Assembly: GCF_000524475.1 (NCBI RefSeq)
Contig: NZ_BAVQ01000003.1
Span: forward strand, 248,001-312,000
Reading direction: 5' to 3'
DNA length: 64,000 nucleotides
DNA from: Tomitella biformata AHU 1821
Lineage (GTDB): Bacteria > Actinomycetota > Actinomycetes > Mycobacteriales > Mycobacteriaceae
Shown: piece by piece, positions 34,264 to 45,029 of the stretch
How the letters are laid out: every line of letters starts with the position of its first letter
Position numbering within the stretch: position 1 is the stretch's first letter
Notes under the pieces: generated by a model
What the model saw: the letters and a program-made list of their open reading frames with translations, nothing else
The model's database searches: none
Told to the model about the DNA's origin: nothing
Program-made: the position numbers and the translations under genes

Positions 34264-35635
34264 GGTCGCGACCTTTCGCGTCGTACTTAGGTGTGTCGTG
34301 CTGGGATGCGTCTAGCTGGGCTGTCGGGTCCTGCTGGGAATCTTCGGGCGCCGACTCCTCGAGCCGGCTCGCGAGGATGGTGGTGACGCGGATGCGTCCG
34401 CGCGGGTCACGCCCGCCCTCGGCGGTGAGCGCGATGCCGTGGGTGCTGACCTGTGAGCCGGGGAGCGGGACGCGGCCGAGCTCGTGCGCCAGCAACCCGC
34501 CCACGGTCTCGACCTCGGGATCGTTCATCTCCACATCGAACAGCTCGCCGAGGTCGTCGATGGGCAGGCGCGCCGAGAGCCGGTAGGTCCCGTCCAGAAG
34601 CTCTTCTACGGGCGGGGTCTCTGACTGGTCGTACTCGTCCGCAATCTCGCCGACGATCTCCTCGATGATGTCCTCGATGGTGACCAGCCCGGCGATGCCG
34701 CCGTACTCGTCGACCAACATCGCCATGTGGTTGCGGTCGCGCTGCATCTCATCGAGGAGGGCGTCGAGCCGCTTCGAATCCGGCACGAACACGGCCGGGC
34801 GCATGAGTTGTCCGACGGTGACGCTGCGGCCGCCGTCGACCGAGTAGTAGGTCTTGGTGACGACATCCTTGAGGTACACGATCCCGATGACGTCGTCGGC
34901 ACTGTCCCCGATCACGGGGATGCGGGAGTGCCCGCTGCGCACGGCCAGGGAGGTCATCTGCCCGGCGGTCTTGTCGGCCTCGATCCACACCATCTCGGTC
35001 CGCGGGACCATGACCTCGCGGGCCGACGTGTCGCCGAGGTCGAAGACGGACTGGATCATCCGCCGTTCGTCGTCGGCCACCACGCCGCGCTCCTGCGCCA
35101 TGTCGACCAGCTCGCGCAACTCGATCTCGGAGGCGAAGGGGCCCTGGCGGAACCCCGGTCCGGGGGTGATGGCGTTGCCAAGCAGGATCAGCACGCGGCT
35201 GACGGGGTCCAGGATGGTCCCGATCACCTGCAGGGGCACGGCCGCGGCGAGCCCGATGGGATACGCGTGCTGGCGGCCGAGAGTGCGCGGCCCGACGCCG
35301 ATCACGACGTAGCTGAGCACCACCATGATCGAGGCTGCCAGGGCCAGCGCCCCGACCTTGGGCAGCGCCCCGATCAGCAGCCCGGCCAGCAGCACAGTGG
35401 CCACCAGCTCGCAGGTGATGCGCAGCAGCACAAGGAGATTCACATACCGGGGTCGGTCTACGACAATGGTGGCCAGCCGAGGCGCGCCCGGGCGGCTCTC
35501 CTTGACCAGCTCGTCAATCCGCGCGGGCGAGACCGTGTTGATGGCCGAGTCGATCGCCGCGAACAGCCCGCCGAGAGGCACCAGCACCGCGACACCGACG
35601 ATCAGCGCGATGTGCTCAGCACCCATGGAGGTCAC
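34247..35635 (-). CDS. CNNM/CorC-type membrane protein with CBS domains
   Basis: A 462-residue protein with an N-terminal DUF21 membrane domain (three to four helices, residues 1-150), a CBS pair ([20 protein letters not shown], then [20 protein letters not shown]) and a CorC/HlyC transporter-associated domain near 350-420. The family exports Mg2+ or Co2+, or protects the membrane. The C-terminus has an acidic tail rich in Asp, Gln and His. The GTG 35635 start is followed by ATG at codon 4, and either could be used. It corresponds to Rv2366c. Confidence 0.92.
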   Translation of the reverse strand: MTSMGAEHIALIVGVAVLVPLGGLFAAIDSAINTVSPARIDELVKESRPGAPRLATIVVDRPRYVNLLVLLRITCELVATVLLAGLLIGALPKVGALALAASIMVVLSYVVIGVGPRTLGRQHAYPIGLAAAVPLQVIGTILDPVSRVLILLGNAITPGPGFRQGPFASEIELRELVDMAQERGVVADDERRMIQSVFDLGDTSAREVMVPRTEMVWIEADKTAGQMTSLAVRSGHSRIPVIGDSADDVIGIVYLKDVVTKTYYSVDGGRSVTVGQLMRPAVFVPDSKRLDALLDEMQRDRNHMAMLVDEYGGIAGLVTIEDIIEEIVGEIADEYDQSETPPVEELLDGTYRLSARLPIDDLGELFDVEMNDPEVETVGGLLAHELGRVPLPGSQVSTHGIALTAEGGRDPRGRIRVTTILASRLEESAPEDSQQDPTAQLDASQHDTPKYDAKGRDHGHQG

Positions 35636-35646
35636 CCATCCACGCT

Positions 35647-36176
35647 CTAGTCATCCAGGAACCCAGCGCGGCCCAGCAGCCGGGCATCGCGGGCGGCGAG
35701 CCACTCCTTGCGCGCCACCTCTTCCTGCTCGGTGCGGAAGGCCTGGAGCAGCTCGTTCTGGAGGCTGAACATCTCCTTCTCCTCGGCGGGCACCGCGTGG
35801 TCATAGCCGAGCAGATGCAGCACGCCATGCACGGTGAGCATCGCGATCTCGGCGCTGAGCGAGTTCCCAGACTCCTTCGCCTGGCCCGCCGCGAACTCCG
35901 GGCACAGGACGATGTCGCCGAGGACCGATGGACCGGGCGCGGTCGCGTCGGGCCGCCCGCCCGGGACGATCTCGTCCATGGGGAAGGACATCACATCGGT
36001 GGGCCCGGGCAGGTCCATCCAGCGCAGGTGCAGGTCGGCCATCGTGGTCATGTCGACCAGCGTGATCGACAGCTCCGCCGCCGGGTGCACGTCCATGCGA
36101 GCCAGCGCGTACTGCGCGGCCGCGATCATGTCCTGCTCGTCGACCTCGACGCCGGATTCGTTAGCTACCTCGATGC

Positions 36177-36180
<4 letters not shown>
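35647..36180 (-). CDS. ybeY: Endoribonuclease YbeY
   Basis: Metal-dependent RNase in 16S rRNA 3'-end maturation and ribosome quality control. The 177-residue protein has [11 protein letters not shown] and the zinc motif [11 protein letters not shown] (H-x3-H-x5-H). The start overlaps the phoH stop (ATGA-type, four bases). A charged C-terminal extension ([20 protein letters not shown]) goes beyond the minimal E. coli protein. Confidence 0.96.
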
Positions 36181-37220
<1,040 letters not shown>

Positions 37221-37267
37221 GTGGCTGACGTGGCCTGCTCTCTAGTCTCGGAACTGATCATCACAGT

Positions 37268-38047
37268 CTAACTCCCCAGCTCGAGCGGACCGGCGTCCCA
37301 CCGGCTGGTCAACACCCCGATAGCGCCGAGCGCGACGGCCGCCGCCGCCGACGTCCGCAGCACCTCTGGACCGAGCCGCACCGCGCGCGCCCCCGCGGCG
37401 GTGAGAGCCACGATCTCCGCGTCGTCCACCCCGCCCTCGGGGCCGACGATCAGCAGCAGCTCCTGTGCCGCCGCGACCTCCGTGCGCGGCAGGGTGCCGA
37501 CGGCCGACTCGTGCAAGATCAGCACCAGCGCGCCGGCCGCAGAGGCCTCGTGCACCCGCTGGACCAGCATGGGCGTGGTGTGCAGCTCGTCAACTTCAGG
37601 CACGTGCGCACGCCGCGACTGCTTCGCCGCCTCCCGCGCGGTGGAGCGCCACTTCGCCAGGGACTTGGCGGACTTGTCGGTGGAGCCAGAGCGCCACTTC
37701 GACACGCAGCGCGTCGCCTGCCACGGCACGATGCGGTCCGCGCCGGCCTCGGTCGCCAGGTCCACTGCGAGCTCGGCCCGCTCGGACTTGGGCAGGGCCT
37801 GCACGACGGTGACCTGTGGGCTGGGCGCGGGGCTGGAGGCGCGGGCATCGACCATCAGCTCCAGGCGGTCCTTGCCGGCGGCGAGCACCGAGCACTCCGC
37901 GACGCCCCCGCGGGTGTCGGCGAGCAGCAGTCGATCGCCGGCCGCGAACCGGCGGACGGTCGCGGCATGACGCCCCTCGGGACCGTCGAGCACGGCGACC
38001 TGCCCGGCGGCGGGCAGGTCGTCGAGGTAGAAAACTGTTGCGGCCAC
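37268..38047 (-). CDS. rsmE: 16S rRNA m3U1498 methyltransferase RsmE
   Basis: SPOUT-class methyltransferase for U1498 of 16S rRNA. The 259-residue protein contains GPEGRHAATVRRFAAGDRLL, VQALPKSERAELAVDLATEAG, RCVSKWRSG, and the knot motif LLIVGPEGGVDDAEI followed by VRLGPEVLRTSAAA. The GTG start overlaps the dnaJ stop by one base, so the two are coupled. Confidence 0.95.
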   Translation of the reverse strand: MAATVFYLDDLPAAGQVAVLDGPEGRHAATVRRFAAGDRLLLADTRGGVAECSVLAAGKDRLELMVDARASSPAPSPQVTVVQALPKSERAELAVDLATEAGADRIVPWQATRCVSKWRSGSTDKSAKSLAKWRSTAREAAKQSRRAHVPEVDELHTTPMLVQRVHEASAAGALVLILHESAVGTLPRTEVAAAQELLLIVGPEGGVDDAEIVALTAAGARAVRLGPEVLRTSAAAAVALGAIGVLTSRWDAGPLELGS

Positions 38048-39213
38048 TAGCGACCCGAGAACACGTCCCGCAGCTTCGAGAACAGGCCGCTGGAGTTGTG
38101 GCTGCGAGTGGACACGACCTCGGGTGCGTCCTTGTCCCGCAGCTCGCTGAACGCGCGCAACGCGTCGGACTGCTTGATGTCGAGCTTGGTGGGGACGACG
38201 ACCTCGAGGTGCGCCACGATGTCGCCGCGGTGGCCCGTGCGCAGGCGGGGCATGCCCATGCTGGGCAGCTTGACGGTGTTGCCGGGCTGGGTGCCGGCGG
38301 GGATCTCAAGCTCCACGGGGCCGTCGATGAGGGTCTCGAGGGTGATCGTCGAGCCCAGCGCCGCATCGGCCATGGGCACCCGCACGGTGCAGTGCAGCGT
38401 CTCGCCCTCGCGGACGAACGTCTCGTGCTCCTGCTCGTGGACCTCCACGTACAGATCGCCCGCGGGTCCGCCGCCGGGGCCGACCTCGCCCTGGGCGGTG
38501 AGGCGGATGCGCATGCCGTCGCCGACGCCCGCCGGGACCTTCACGTTGATGTCGCGGCGGGACTTGACGCGGCCATCGCCACTGCACTTGTGGCAGGGGT
38601 CCGGGATGACCTCGCCGACGCCGCGGCAGGTGGGGCACGTGCGCATGGTGACCATCTGGCCGAGGAAGGAGCGCTGTACCGACTGCACCTGGCCGTGGCC
38701 CGCACACGTCTCGCAGGTCACGGCCTTGCTGTCGCCGTTGGTGCCCTTGCCGCGGCAGGAATCGCACAGGATCGCGGTCTCGACGGTGACCTGCTTGGTC
38801 ACGCCGGTGGCGCATTCCTCGAGGGTCAGCGTCATGCTCAGCAGCGCATCGGAGCCCTGCTGGACGCGGCTGCGCGGGCCCTGCGCCTGGCCACCGCCCT
38901 GGCCGCCGAAGAACGCCTCGAACACATCGCCCAGACCACCGCCGCCGAAACCTCCGCCGCCGCCGCCGAAACCACCGAAACCACCGGAGCCAGCGCTGTC
39001 GAGGGGGTCACCGCCCAGGTCCACGATGCGTCGCTTCTCCGGGTCGGTGAGCACCTCATAGGCGGTGGTCACCTCGCGGAAGCGGGCCTGCGCAGCCTCG
39101 TCCGGGTTGATGTCGGGGTGCAGCTCCCGCGCCAACTTGCGGTAGGCCCGCTTGAGCTCCTGATCGCTGGAGTCCTTTTGAACACCCAGAATCGCGTAGT
39201 AGTCCCGTGCCAC
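38047..39213 (-). CDS. dnaJ: Chaperone DnaJ (DnaJ2)
   Basis: Hsp40 co-chaperone. The 388-residue protein has the J domain with HPD ([14 protein letters not shown]), a Gly/Phe-rich linker ([17 protein letters not shown]), four CxxCxGxG zinc repeats ([32 protein letters not shown]) and the C-terminal substrate-binding domains. It is the hrcA-linked DnaJ2 of actinobacteria. The region before the start is AT-rich, unusual for this chromosome. The GTG follows AAGGAC at a somewhat long distance. Confidence 0.97.
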   Translation of the reverse strand: MARDYYAILGVQKDSSDQELKRAYRKLARELHPDINPDEAAQARFREVTTAYEVLTDPEKRRIVDLGGDPLDSAGSGGFGGFGGGGGGFGGGGLGDVFEAFFGGQGGGQAQGPRSRVQQGSDALLSMTLTLEECATGVTKQVTVETAILCDSCRGKGTNGDSKAVTCETCAGHGQVQSVQRSFLGQMVTMRTCPTCRGVGEVIPDPCHKCSGDGRVKSRRDINVKVPAGVGDGMRIRLTAQGEVGPGGGPAGDLYVEVHEQEHETFVREGETLHCTVRVPMADAALGSTITLETLIDGPVELEIPAGTQPGNTVKLPSMGMPRLRTGHRGDIVAHLEVVVPTKLDIKQSDALRAFSELRDKDAPEVVSTRSHNSSGLFSKLRDVFSGR

Positions 39214-39247
39214 GTTTCGTCTTGTCCTTACTTAAATAAATAGCTAG

Positions 39248-40291
39248 TCAGGCGTCCGCGATGATGTCCCCGACGTATCGGGCCACCGCCGCCACAGATG
39301 CCATTGTCCCCGGGTAGTCCATCCGGGTTGGACCCAGTACCCCTATGCCGCCGAAAATGGTCTCCGCCGTGCCGTATCCGGTGGAGATGACCGAGGCGCC
39401 GCGGATCTGCTCGGCGTTGGTCTCGTCGCCGATCCGCACCAGCACCTGGCCCGGATTGTGCGCGGACTCCAGGAGTTTCAGCACCACCACCTGCTCCTCC
39501 AGCGCCTCCAGTACGGAGCGGAGGGAGCCGGGGAAGCCCGCGAAGCCGGAGAAGTCGTGCGAGTTGCGGGTCAGGTTCGCGGTGCCGCCGAGCAGCAGTC
39601 GTTCCTGGGGGTCCTCCACCAGCGTCTCGATGAGCACCGTCGCGGCCCGGATGACGGCGTTGCGCAGGTGCGGCGGCGCGGTGTCCGGCAGTTGCGCCAC
39701 CGCGGACGACGCCTCGGCCAGCTTGCGACCCTCGAGCGCCCCCGCGAGCAGGTCGCGCAGGATCGTGAGGTCGTCCTCGGTGACCACGTCGCCGAACTCC
39801 ACGATCCGCTGGTCCACCCGGCCCGAGTCCGTGATGACCACCATCATCAGCCGTGCCGGGGTGAGCTGGACGATCTCCAAGTGGCGCACGGACGACGCGC
39901 TGAGTGTCGGATACTGCACGACGGCTACCTGGTGGGTCAGCTGCGCGAGCAGCCGGACGGCCCGCCCGAGAACGTCGTCGAGGTCCACCGCGCCGTCGAG
40001 GAACTGTCGGATCCCGCGTCGTTCCGCGGCGGAGAGGGGCTTGATCGCGGCCAACTTGTCGACGAACTGCCGATAGCCCTTGTCGGTGGGCACGCGCCCG
40101 GAGCTGGTGTGCGGCTGCGTGATGTAGCCCTCGGCCTCCAGCGCCGCCATGTCGTTGCGGACCGTCGCGCTGGACACGCCCAAACTGTGCCGCTCGACCA
40201 GCGCCTTCGAGCCCACCGGTTCCTGGGTGGCGACGTAATCCGCGACGATCGCCCGCAGAACCTGGAAGCGTCGATCCTCCGTGCTACCCAC
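39248..40291 (-). CDS. hrcA: Heat-inducible transcription repressor HrcA
   Basis: Repressor of class I heat-shock genes through CIRCE. The 347-residue protein shows the winged helix [20 protein letters not shown], then [20 protein letters not shown], and the HrcA core ([20 protein letters not shown], then [12 protein letters not shown]). No CIRCE element (TTAGCACTC-N9-GAGTGCTAA) was found in this window, so its targets, probably groES-groEL, lie elsewhere. GTG start at 40291. Confidence 0.96.
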   Translation of the reverse strand: MGSTEDRRFQVLRAIVADYVATQEPVGSKALVERHSLGVSSATVRNDMAALEAEGYITQPHTSSGRVPTDKGYRQFVDKLAAIKPLSAAERRGIRQFLDGAVDLDDVLGRAVRLLAQLTHQVAVVQYPTLSASSVRHLEIVQLTPARLMMVVITDSGRVDQRIVEFGDVVTEDDLTILRDLLAGALEGRKLAEASSAVAQLPDTAPPHLRNAVIRAATVLIETLVEDPQERLLLGGTANLTRNSHDFSGFAGFPGSLRSVLEALEEQVVVLKLLESAHNPGQVLVRIGDETNAEQIRGASVISTGYGTAETIFGGIGVLGPTRMDYPGTMASVAAVARYVGDIIADA

Positions 40292-40404
40292 GTGCGACCA
40301 CCTCTCTAGTCCCGTATCGGCCTCTCAGTCTAGACGCCACCGCCCGCCGCCAATGCAGCCCGCTGCGAGTGCGCGCCTATGCGCGGAGCTCTACTGTTGG
40401 GCCC

Positions 40405-40731
40405 ATGATCTTCAAGGGTGTCCGGGACGGCAAGCCATATCCGGAGCATGGACTGTCCACCCGGGACTGGTCCAAGATCCCGCCGCGGCAGATCCGCCTG
40501 GACCAGCTGGTCACCATCACCACGGTCCTCGCCCTGGATCGGCTGCTGTCCGAGGACTCCACGTTCTACGGCGACCTGTTCCCGCACGTGGTCCGCTGGC
40601 AGGGCGCCAGCTACCTCGAGGACGGCCTGCACCGCGCCGTCCGCTCGGCTCTGCGGAACCGCGAGGTGATTCACGCGCGGCTCTTCGACTACGACGCGCT
40701 GACCGGGCGCGCCGAGAACATGGAGAGCTAG
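40405..40731 (+). CDS. Conserved hypothetical protein (Rv2375-like)
   Basis: A 108-residue protein beginning MIFKGVRDGKPYPEHGLSTR and containing WSKIPPRQIRLDQLVTITTV. It ends in a basic helix region (LHRAVRSALRNREVIHARLF). The position beside hrcA and the sequence style match Rv2375 of M. tuberculosis, whose function is unknown; I recall such proteins being labelled VapB-like antitoxins, but there is no toxin gene here and I would not call it one. ATG 40405 is preceded by no clear Shine-Dalgarno, so translation may be leaderless. Confidence 0.8.
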   Translation: MIFKGVRDGKPYPEHGLSTRDWSKIPPRQIRLDQLVTITTVLALDRLLSEDSTFYGDLFPHVVRWQGASYLEDGLHRAVRSALRNREVIHARLFDYDALTGRAENMES

Positions 40732-40749
40732 CCCAGTACTCTCGTCGCG

Positions 40750-41601
40750 GTGAACCCAGTCGAGGCCATGACGTGGCTGCAAACCATCGTGCTCGGCGCC
40801 ATCCAAGGCGCCACGGAGTTCCTGCCGATCTCCTCGTCCGGACACCTGCGGATCTTCTCGGAGCTGCTGTTCGGCAATGACGCGGGCGCGTCGTTCACCG
40901 CCGTCACCCAGCTCGGCACCGAGGCCGCCGTGCTGCTGTATTTCGCCAAGGACATCGGCCGCATCGTCGCCGCATGGTTCCGCGGGCTGTTCGACAAGGC
41001 CCAGCGGTCCAACCTCGACTACCGCATGGGCTGGTACGTCATCATCGGCACCATCCCCGTCGGCATCCTCGGCCTGTTGTTCAAGGACCAGATCCGCACC
41101 GGCGCCCGCAACCTGTGGCTAATCGCGACGATGCTGATCGTGTTCGCCGGCGTCATCGCCCTCGCCGAGTACGTCGGCCGCAAGACCCGCCCCATCGAGA
41201 AGCTGAACATGCGCGACGGCCTGATCATGGGTGGCGCGCAGGCCCTGGCCCTGATCCCCGGCGTCTCACGCTCCGGCGGCACCATCTCCGCCGGCCTGTT
41301 CTTGGGGCTGACCCGCGAGGCCGCCGCCCGCTACTCGTTCCTCCTCGCCATCCCGGCAGTCCTCGCGTCGGGGCTGTTCTCACTGCCCGACGCGTTCGAG
41401 CCCGTCGGCGAGGGCCTCGCGGCCAGCGGCGTGCAGCTGCTGATCGCCACGCTCATCGCCTTCGCCATCGGCTACGCCTCGATCGCGTGGCTGCTGAAGT
41501 TCGTCGTCAACCACTCGATGTACTGGTTCGTCGGCTACCGGGTGCTGCTGGGGCTTTTGGTGCTGGGACTGCTAGCCGGCGGGGTCATCTCGGCGACGTA
41601 G
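40750..41601 (+). CDS. uppP: Undecaprenyl-diphosphatase UppP (BacA)
   Basis: Membrane phosphatase that recycles the polyprenyl diphosphate carrier; it also confers bacitracin resistance. The 283-residue, eight-helix protein has both signature loops, [20 protein letters not shown] (residues about 17-36) and [23 protein letters not shown] start at 40750; the internal ATG at codon 7 is the alternative. It works downstream of UppS, encoded 10 kb away. Confidence 0.96.
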   Translation: MNPVEAMTWLQTIVLGAIQGATEFLPISSSGHLRIFSELLFGNDAGASFTAVTQLGTEAAVLLYFAKDIGRIVAAWFRGLFDKAQRSNLDYRMGWYVIIGTIPVGILGLLFKDQIRTGARNLWLIATMLIVFAGVIALAEYVGRKTRPIEKLNMRDGLIMGGAQALALIPGVSRSGGTISAGLFLGLTREAAARYSFLLAIPAVLASGLFSLPDAFEPVGEGLAASGVQLLIATLIAFAIGYASIAWLLKFVVNHSMYWFVGYRVLLGLLVLGLLAGGVISAT

Positions 41602-41636
41602 CTCGCGGTCCCCGCCACATCACCTCCGCCGAGTTC

Positions 41637-41694
41637 GCCGCGGCTTCACGGCGACGCTGCAGTTGCAAGCGCAGCGCGGCTACACAACCGCGGC
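41637..41694. terminator. Nested inverted repeats between uppP and hemW
   Basis: GCCGCGG (41637-41643) with CCGCGGC (41688-41694) encloses CGCTGC (41655-41660) with GCAGCG (41671-41676). It lies between convergent genes and could end either transcript; the stems are short. Confidence 0.45.
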
Positions 41695-41717
41695 AAGCTC
41701 GGCAGATGGCAAGGCGC

Positions 41718-42914
41718 TCAGGCCAGGATGTCGCGCACGACGGCGTCGGCCAGCAGCCGGCCGCGATCGGTGAGGATCAACTGGTCGTCCGCCACTCGGG
41801 CCAGCCCGTCGGCCACCGCCTGCCACGCGGCGGAGCGCTCGAGGTTGGACAGGTCCGCTAGGGGCAGTCCGGAGGCCAGGCGGATGGTCAGCATGACCCG
41901 CTCCATGTGCCGGTCCTCGGCGGTGAGCAGCTCGGAGCCCCCCACCGGCAGGGCCCCATCGGCCAGCGCGGCGGAGTACGAGGCGGGATGCTTGATGTTC
42001 CACCAGCGCACGCCGCCGATATGGCTGTGCGCGCCGGGGCCCGCACCCCACCAGTCGCCGTCGTCCCAGTAGCCGAGGTTGTGCCGGCACTCCCCTCCCG
42101 GCTTGGCCCAGTTGGAGACCTCATACCAATCCAAGCCTGCGGCGCGCAGGCGCGCGTCGACCATCTCGTAGCGGGCGGCGAGGACGTCGTCGTCGGGCTC
42201 GGGCAGTTCGCCGCGGCGGACCTTGCGCGCCATCGCGGTGCCGTCCTCGACAATCAGCGAGTAGGCGGAGACGTGGTCCACGCCCGCCTCGAGCACGGCG
42301 TCGAGCGAGGCCGCGAGGTCCTCGTCGCGCTCGCCGGGGGTGCCGTAGATCAGGTCCAGGTTCACGTGCTCGAAGCCTGCGGCGAATGCCTCCCGGGCGG
42401 CGGCGACGGGCCGGCCGGGGGTGTGCACGCGGTCGAGCGTGGCCAGCACGTGCTGCGCCGCCGACTGCATGCCCAGGGAGACCCGGGTGTAGCCGCCGGC
42501 GCGGAGCTTGTCGAAGAACACGGGCGAGGTGGACTCGGGGTTGGACTCGGTGCTCACCTCAGCGTCGGCCTTGAGCCCGAAGGTGGAGCGGGCGATGTCG
42601 AGCACCTCCACGAGCCGGCCCGCCCCCAGCAGCGACGGGGTGCCGCCGCCGACGAAGACCGTGTCGATCTCCGGGATTGCCGCGCCGCGGTCCGCGATCA
42701 TCGAGGCCGCCATCGACATCTCCCGGCGGTACCCCTCCAGCCAGGATTCCGGCGACGCGGATGTGCCGAGCTCGCCGGCTGTGTAGGTGTTGAAGTCGCA
42801 GTATCCGCAGCGGGTCGCACAGAACGGGACGTGGATGTAGATGCCGAACGGCCGGGTGCCGAGGCCCGCCACAGCCTCGTCCGGCAACGTCAGGTCCACA
42901 ATCTTGCTCCGCAT
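41718..42914 (-). CDS. hemW: HemW-like radical SAM heme chaperone
   Basis: A 398-residue radical SAM protein. C32, C36 and C39 in PFCATRCGYCDF bind the iron-sulfur cluster; IDTVFVGGGTPSLLG and VSLGMQSAAQHVLATLDRVH follow. It is the HemN-like/HemW type, which inserts heme into target proteins and is not itself coproporphyrinogen dehydrogenase. ATG 42914 (MRSKIVDLTLPDEAVAG) is chosen because the upstream extension to 43094 overlaps the divergent sir-leader promoter and has no family similarity. Confidence 0.92.
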   Translation of the reverse strand: MRSKIVDLTLPDEAVAGLGTRPFGIYIHVPFCATRCGYCDFNTYTAGELGTSASPESWLEGYRREMSMAASMIADRGAAIPEIDTVFVGGGTPSLLGAGRLVEVLDIARSTFGLKADAEVSTESNPESTSPVFFDKLRAGGYTRVSLGMQSAAQHVLATLDRVHTPGRPVAAAREAFAAGFEHVNLDLIYGTPGERDEDLAASLDAVLEAGVDHVSAYSLIVEDGTAMARKVRRGELPEPDDDVLAARYEMVDARLRAAGLDWYEVSNWAKPGGECRHNLGYWDDGDWWGAGPGAHSHIGGVRWWNIKHPASYSAALADGALPVGGSELLTAEDRHMERVMLTIRLASGLPLADLSNLERSAAWQAVADGLARVADDQLILTDRGRLLADAVVRDILA

Positions 42915-43055
42915 CGCACACTCCGTTCGCGCCGAGCCTCGTGCCCGACGGTAACCAGTGTCCCAGGCTCTAGGCCGCCGGCGATATCCCCAGTTCACAG
43001 CATGTGGCAGGACCCACATTCCCGTTTCGGCCGCAAACGTGGCATAGTCGTCCAC

Positions 43056-43145
43056 GTGATTGGATCCGGAGTGATGCTGGCAGCACGTCGCCACGTCGAC
43101 CTCAAGCGCGTGTGTAGCGGCATCTGTATGCCGTCCATGCCCTGA
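43056..43145 (+). CDS. Cysteine-containing leader peptide of the sir operon (29 aa)
   Basis: A 29-codon upstream ORF with the core AARRHVDLKRVCSGICMPSM, matching the actinobacterial sulfur-gene leader family (Streptomyces RRHVDLGRMSSAIC; mycobacterial Cys-rich uORFs). GTG 43056 sits seven bases after CATAGT (43043-43048), a geometry for a leaderless transcript, and aligns with the family N-terminus (IGSGVMLAA). Two Cys codons lie near the end. Ribosome stalling on them when cysteine is scarce should alter folding downstream and turn on sir-cysHDN. GTG 43071 and ATG 43074 are alternative starts in the same frame. Confidence 0.82.
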   Translation: MIGSGVMLAARRHVDLKRVCSGICMPSMP

Positions 43146-43196
43146 CCCATCATTCTGCTTTTCTTCTTCCGCATTCTGCGCGCTCCCCGCTGACTT

Positions 43197-43231
43197 GAAC
43201 TGATTCCCTAACGGGCTACCCGTCTCAGTTC
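43197..43231 (+). promoter_or_regulatory. Candidate attenuator hairpin before sir
   Basis: GAACTGA (43197-43203) pairs with TCAGTTC (43225-43231), enclosing ACGGG-CTA-CCCGT (43211-43223). The two-tier hairpin begins 52 bases past the leader stop and ends 46 bases before the sir ATG. Its placement fits an attenuator, but the competing structure has not been worked out. Confidence 0.5.
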
Positions 43232-43277
43232 CACAGCCGTGAGTCCCTCAGGTGCGCAGCAACTTGGAGCCTGACTC

Positions 43278-45029
43278 ATGTCACCGAACTCTGTCGCCGC
43301 CCCCACTCTTGACGCGGTCGCCACCACTCCTGACGCCGAATCGCCGGCCGCCCCGCGTGCCAAGCGCACGCCGCGACCTGCGAAGAAGAAGTCCGAGGGC
43401 CAGTGGGCTCTCGGGTACCGCGAGCCCCTGACGGCGCCGGAGCGCTTCAAGAAGGACGACGACGCCCTGAATGTGCGCAAGCGCATCGAGGACATCTACT
43501 CCAAACAGGGTTTCGCGAGCATCGACCCCAATGACCTGCGCGGACGCTTCCGCTGGATGGGCCTGTACACACAACGCACCGCGGACCTCGACGGCACGTT
43601 CACCGGCGACGACAACGCGGATCTCCTCGAGGCCCCGTACTTCATGATGCGGGTGCGCACCGACGGGAAGACGCTGACCACCACGCAGCTCCGGGTGGTC
43701 GCGGGAATCTCCAAAGACTTCGCGCGCGACACACTGGACATCACCAACCGGCAGAACTTCCAGTTCCACTGGATCGAGATCGAGAACGTGCCAGAGATCT
43801 GGCGCCGCCTCGAGTCCGTCGGGCTGCAGACGACGGAGGCGTGCGGCGACTGCCCCCGCGGGATGCTCGGCTCCCCCCTCGCGGGCCTGGCCGTCGACGA
43901 GGTTATCGACGCGAGCTCCGCGCTCAACGAGATCGTCCGCCGGCATATCGGCAACCCGGAGTACTCCAACCTGCCGCGCAAGTACAAGACCGCCGTCTCC
44001 GGCCTGCAGGACCTGCCGCACGAGATCAACGACATCTCCTTCGTGGGCGTGAACCATCCGGAACATGGTCCGGGACTTGACCTTTGGGTCGGCGGCGGGC
44101 TATCGACGGTGCCGATGTTCGCGCAGCGGCTCGGCGTCTGGGTGCCCCTCGACGAGGTGCCCGAGGTGTGGGAGGGCGTGACGAAGGTCTTCCGCGACTA
44201 CGGCTACCGCCGTCTGCGCGGCAAGGCCCGCCTGAAGTTCCTCGTCAAGGACTGGGGCCCCGAGAAGGTCCGCGAGATCCTCGAGACCGAGTACCTGGGC
44301 CGCAAGCTGATCGACGGACCCGCGCCGGAGCCGCTCAAGCGCGTGCGCGACCACGTCGGCGTGCAGAAGCTCAAGAACGGGCTCAATGCCGTTGGCGCGT
44401 CGCCGGTCTCCGGCCGCATCTCCGGCACCATGCTCGAGGCCTTCGCCGACGCCGTCGAGCGCGCCGGCACCACCGAGGTCCGCACCACGCCGTACCAGAA
44501 GCTCATCGTCCTCAATGTCGCCGACGCCAAGGTCGGCCCGCTCGCCGCCGAGCTGGACGCGATGGAGCTGCCGGTCAACCCCAGCCCGTGGCGCCGCAGC
44601 CTGATGGCGTGCACGGGCCTGGAGTACTGCAAGCTCGCCTTCACCCAAACCCGCCACCGCACAGCGACTTTGCTGCCGGAGCTCGAGGAGCGCCTGGGCG
44701 AGTTCAACGCCGAGCTGGACGTGCCGATCACCATCCACCTCAACGGCTGCCCCAACTCCTGCGCCCGCATCCAGACCGCGGACTTCGGGTTCAAGGGCCA
44801 GCTGATCACCTTGGACGACGGCCAGGTGGTCGAGGGCTTCCAGGTGAACCTCGGCGGCAGCCTGGGCGCCGACGAGTCCCTCGGCCGCAAGCTCCGCGGG
44901 CACAAGGTCCTCTCCGTTGAGCTGGGCGACTACATCGACAGGGTCGTCCGGAACTTCATGGCGGCGCGCGAGCCCGAGGAGCGTTTCGCGCAGTGGACAG
45001 TTCGAGCAGAAGAGGAGCAACTTCGATGA
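43278..45029 (+). CDS. sir: Ferredoxin-dependent sulfite reductase
   Basis: Reduces sulfite to sulfide with six electrons from ferredoxin, using siroheme and [4Fe-4S]. The 583-residue protein corresponds to mycobacterial NirA/SirA. Cluster cysteines lie in CTGLEYC and NGCPNSC. Y97 (MGLYTQR) and C189 (TTEACGDC) are 92 residues apart, the same spacing as the covalently linked Tyr69-Cys161 pair of M. tuberculosis NirA. The N-terminal ~40 residues are a basic Ala/Pro-rich extension. Nitrite reductase is the sister activity; linkage to cysH-cysDN supports sulfite. Confidence 0.95.
   Translation: MSPNSVAAPTLDAVATTPDAESPAAPRAKRTPRPAKKKSEGQWALGYREPLTAPERFKKDDDALNVRKRIEDIYSKQGFASIDPNDLRGRFRWMGLYTQRTADLDGTFTGDDNADLLEAPYFMMRVRTDGKTLTTTQLRVVAGISKDFARDTLDITNRQNFQFHWIEIENVPEIWRRLESVGLQTTEACGDCPRGMLGSPLAGLAVDEVIDASSALNEIVRRHIGNPEYSNLPRKYKTAVSGLQDLPHEINDISFVGVNHPEHGPGLDLWVGGGLSTVPMFAQRLGVWVPLDEVPEVWEGVTKVFRDYGYRRLRGKARLKFLVKDWGPEKVREILETEYLGRKLIDGPAPEPLKRVRDHVGVQKLKNGLNAVGASPVSGRISGTMLEAFADAVERAGTTEVRTTPYQKLIVLNVADAKVGPLAAELDAMELPVNPSPWRRSLMACTGLEYCKLAFTQTRHRTATLLPELEERLGEFNAELDVPITIHLNGCPNSCARIQTADFGFKGQLITLDDGQVVEGFQVNLGGSLGADESLGRKLRGHKVLSVELGDYIDRVVRNFMAAREPEERFAQWTVRAEEEQLR

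Noticed and set aside
41907-43145. 412-codon plus-strand frame opposite hemW
   Set aside because: Antisense of HemW for most of its length; only its last 29 codons, the sulfur leader, are meaningful.
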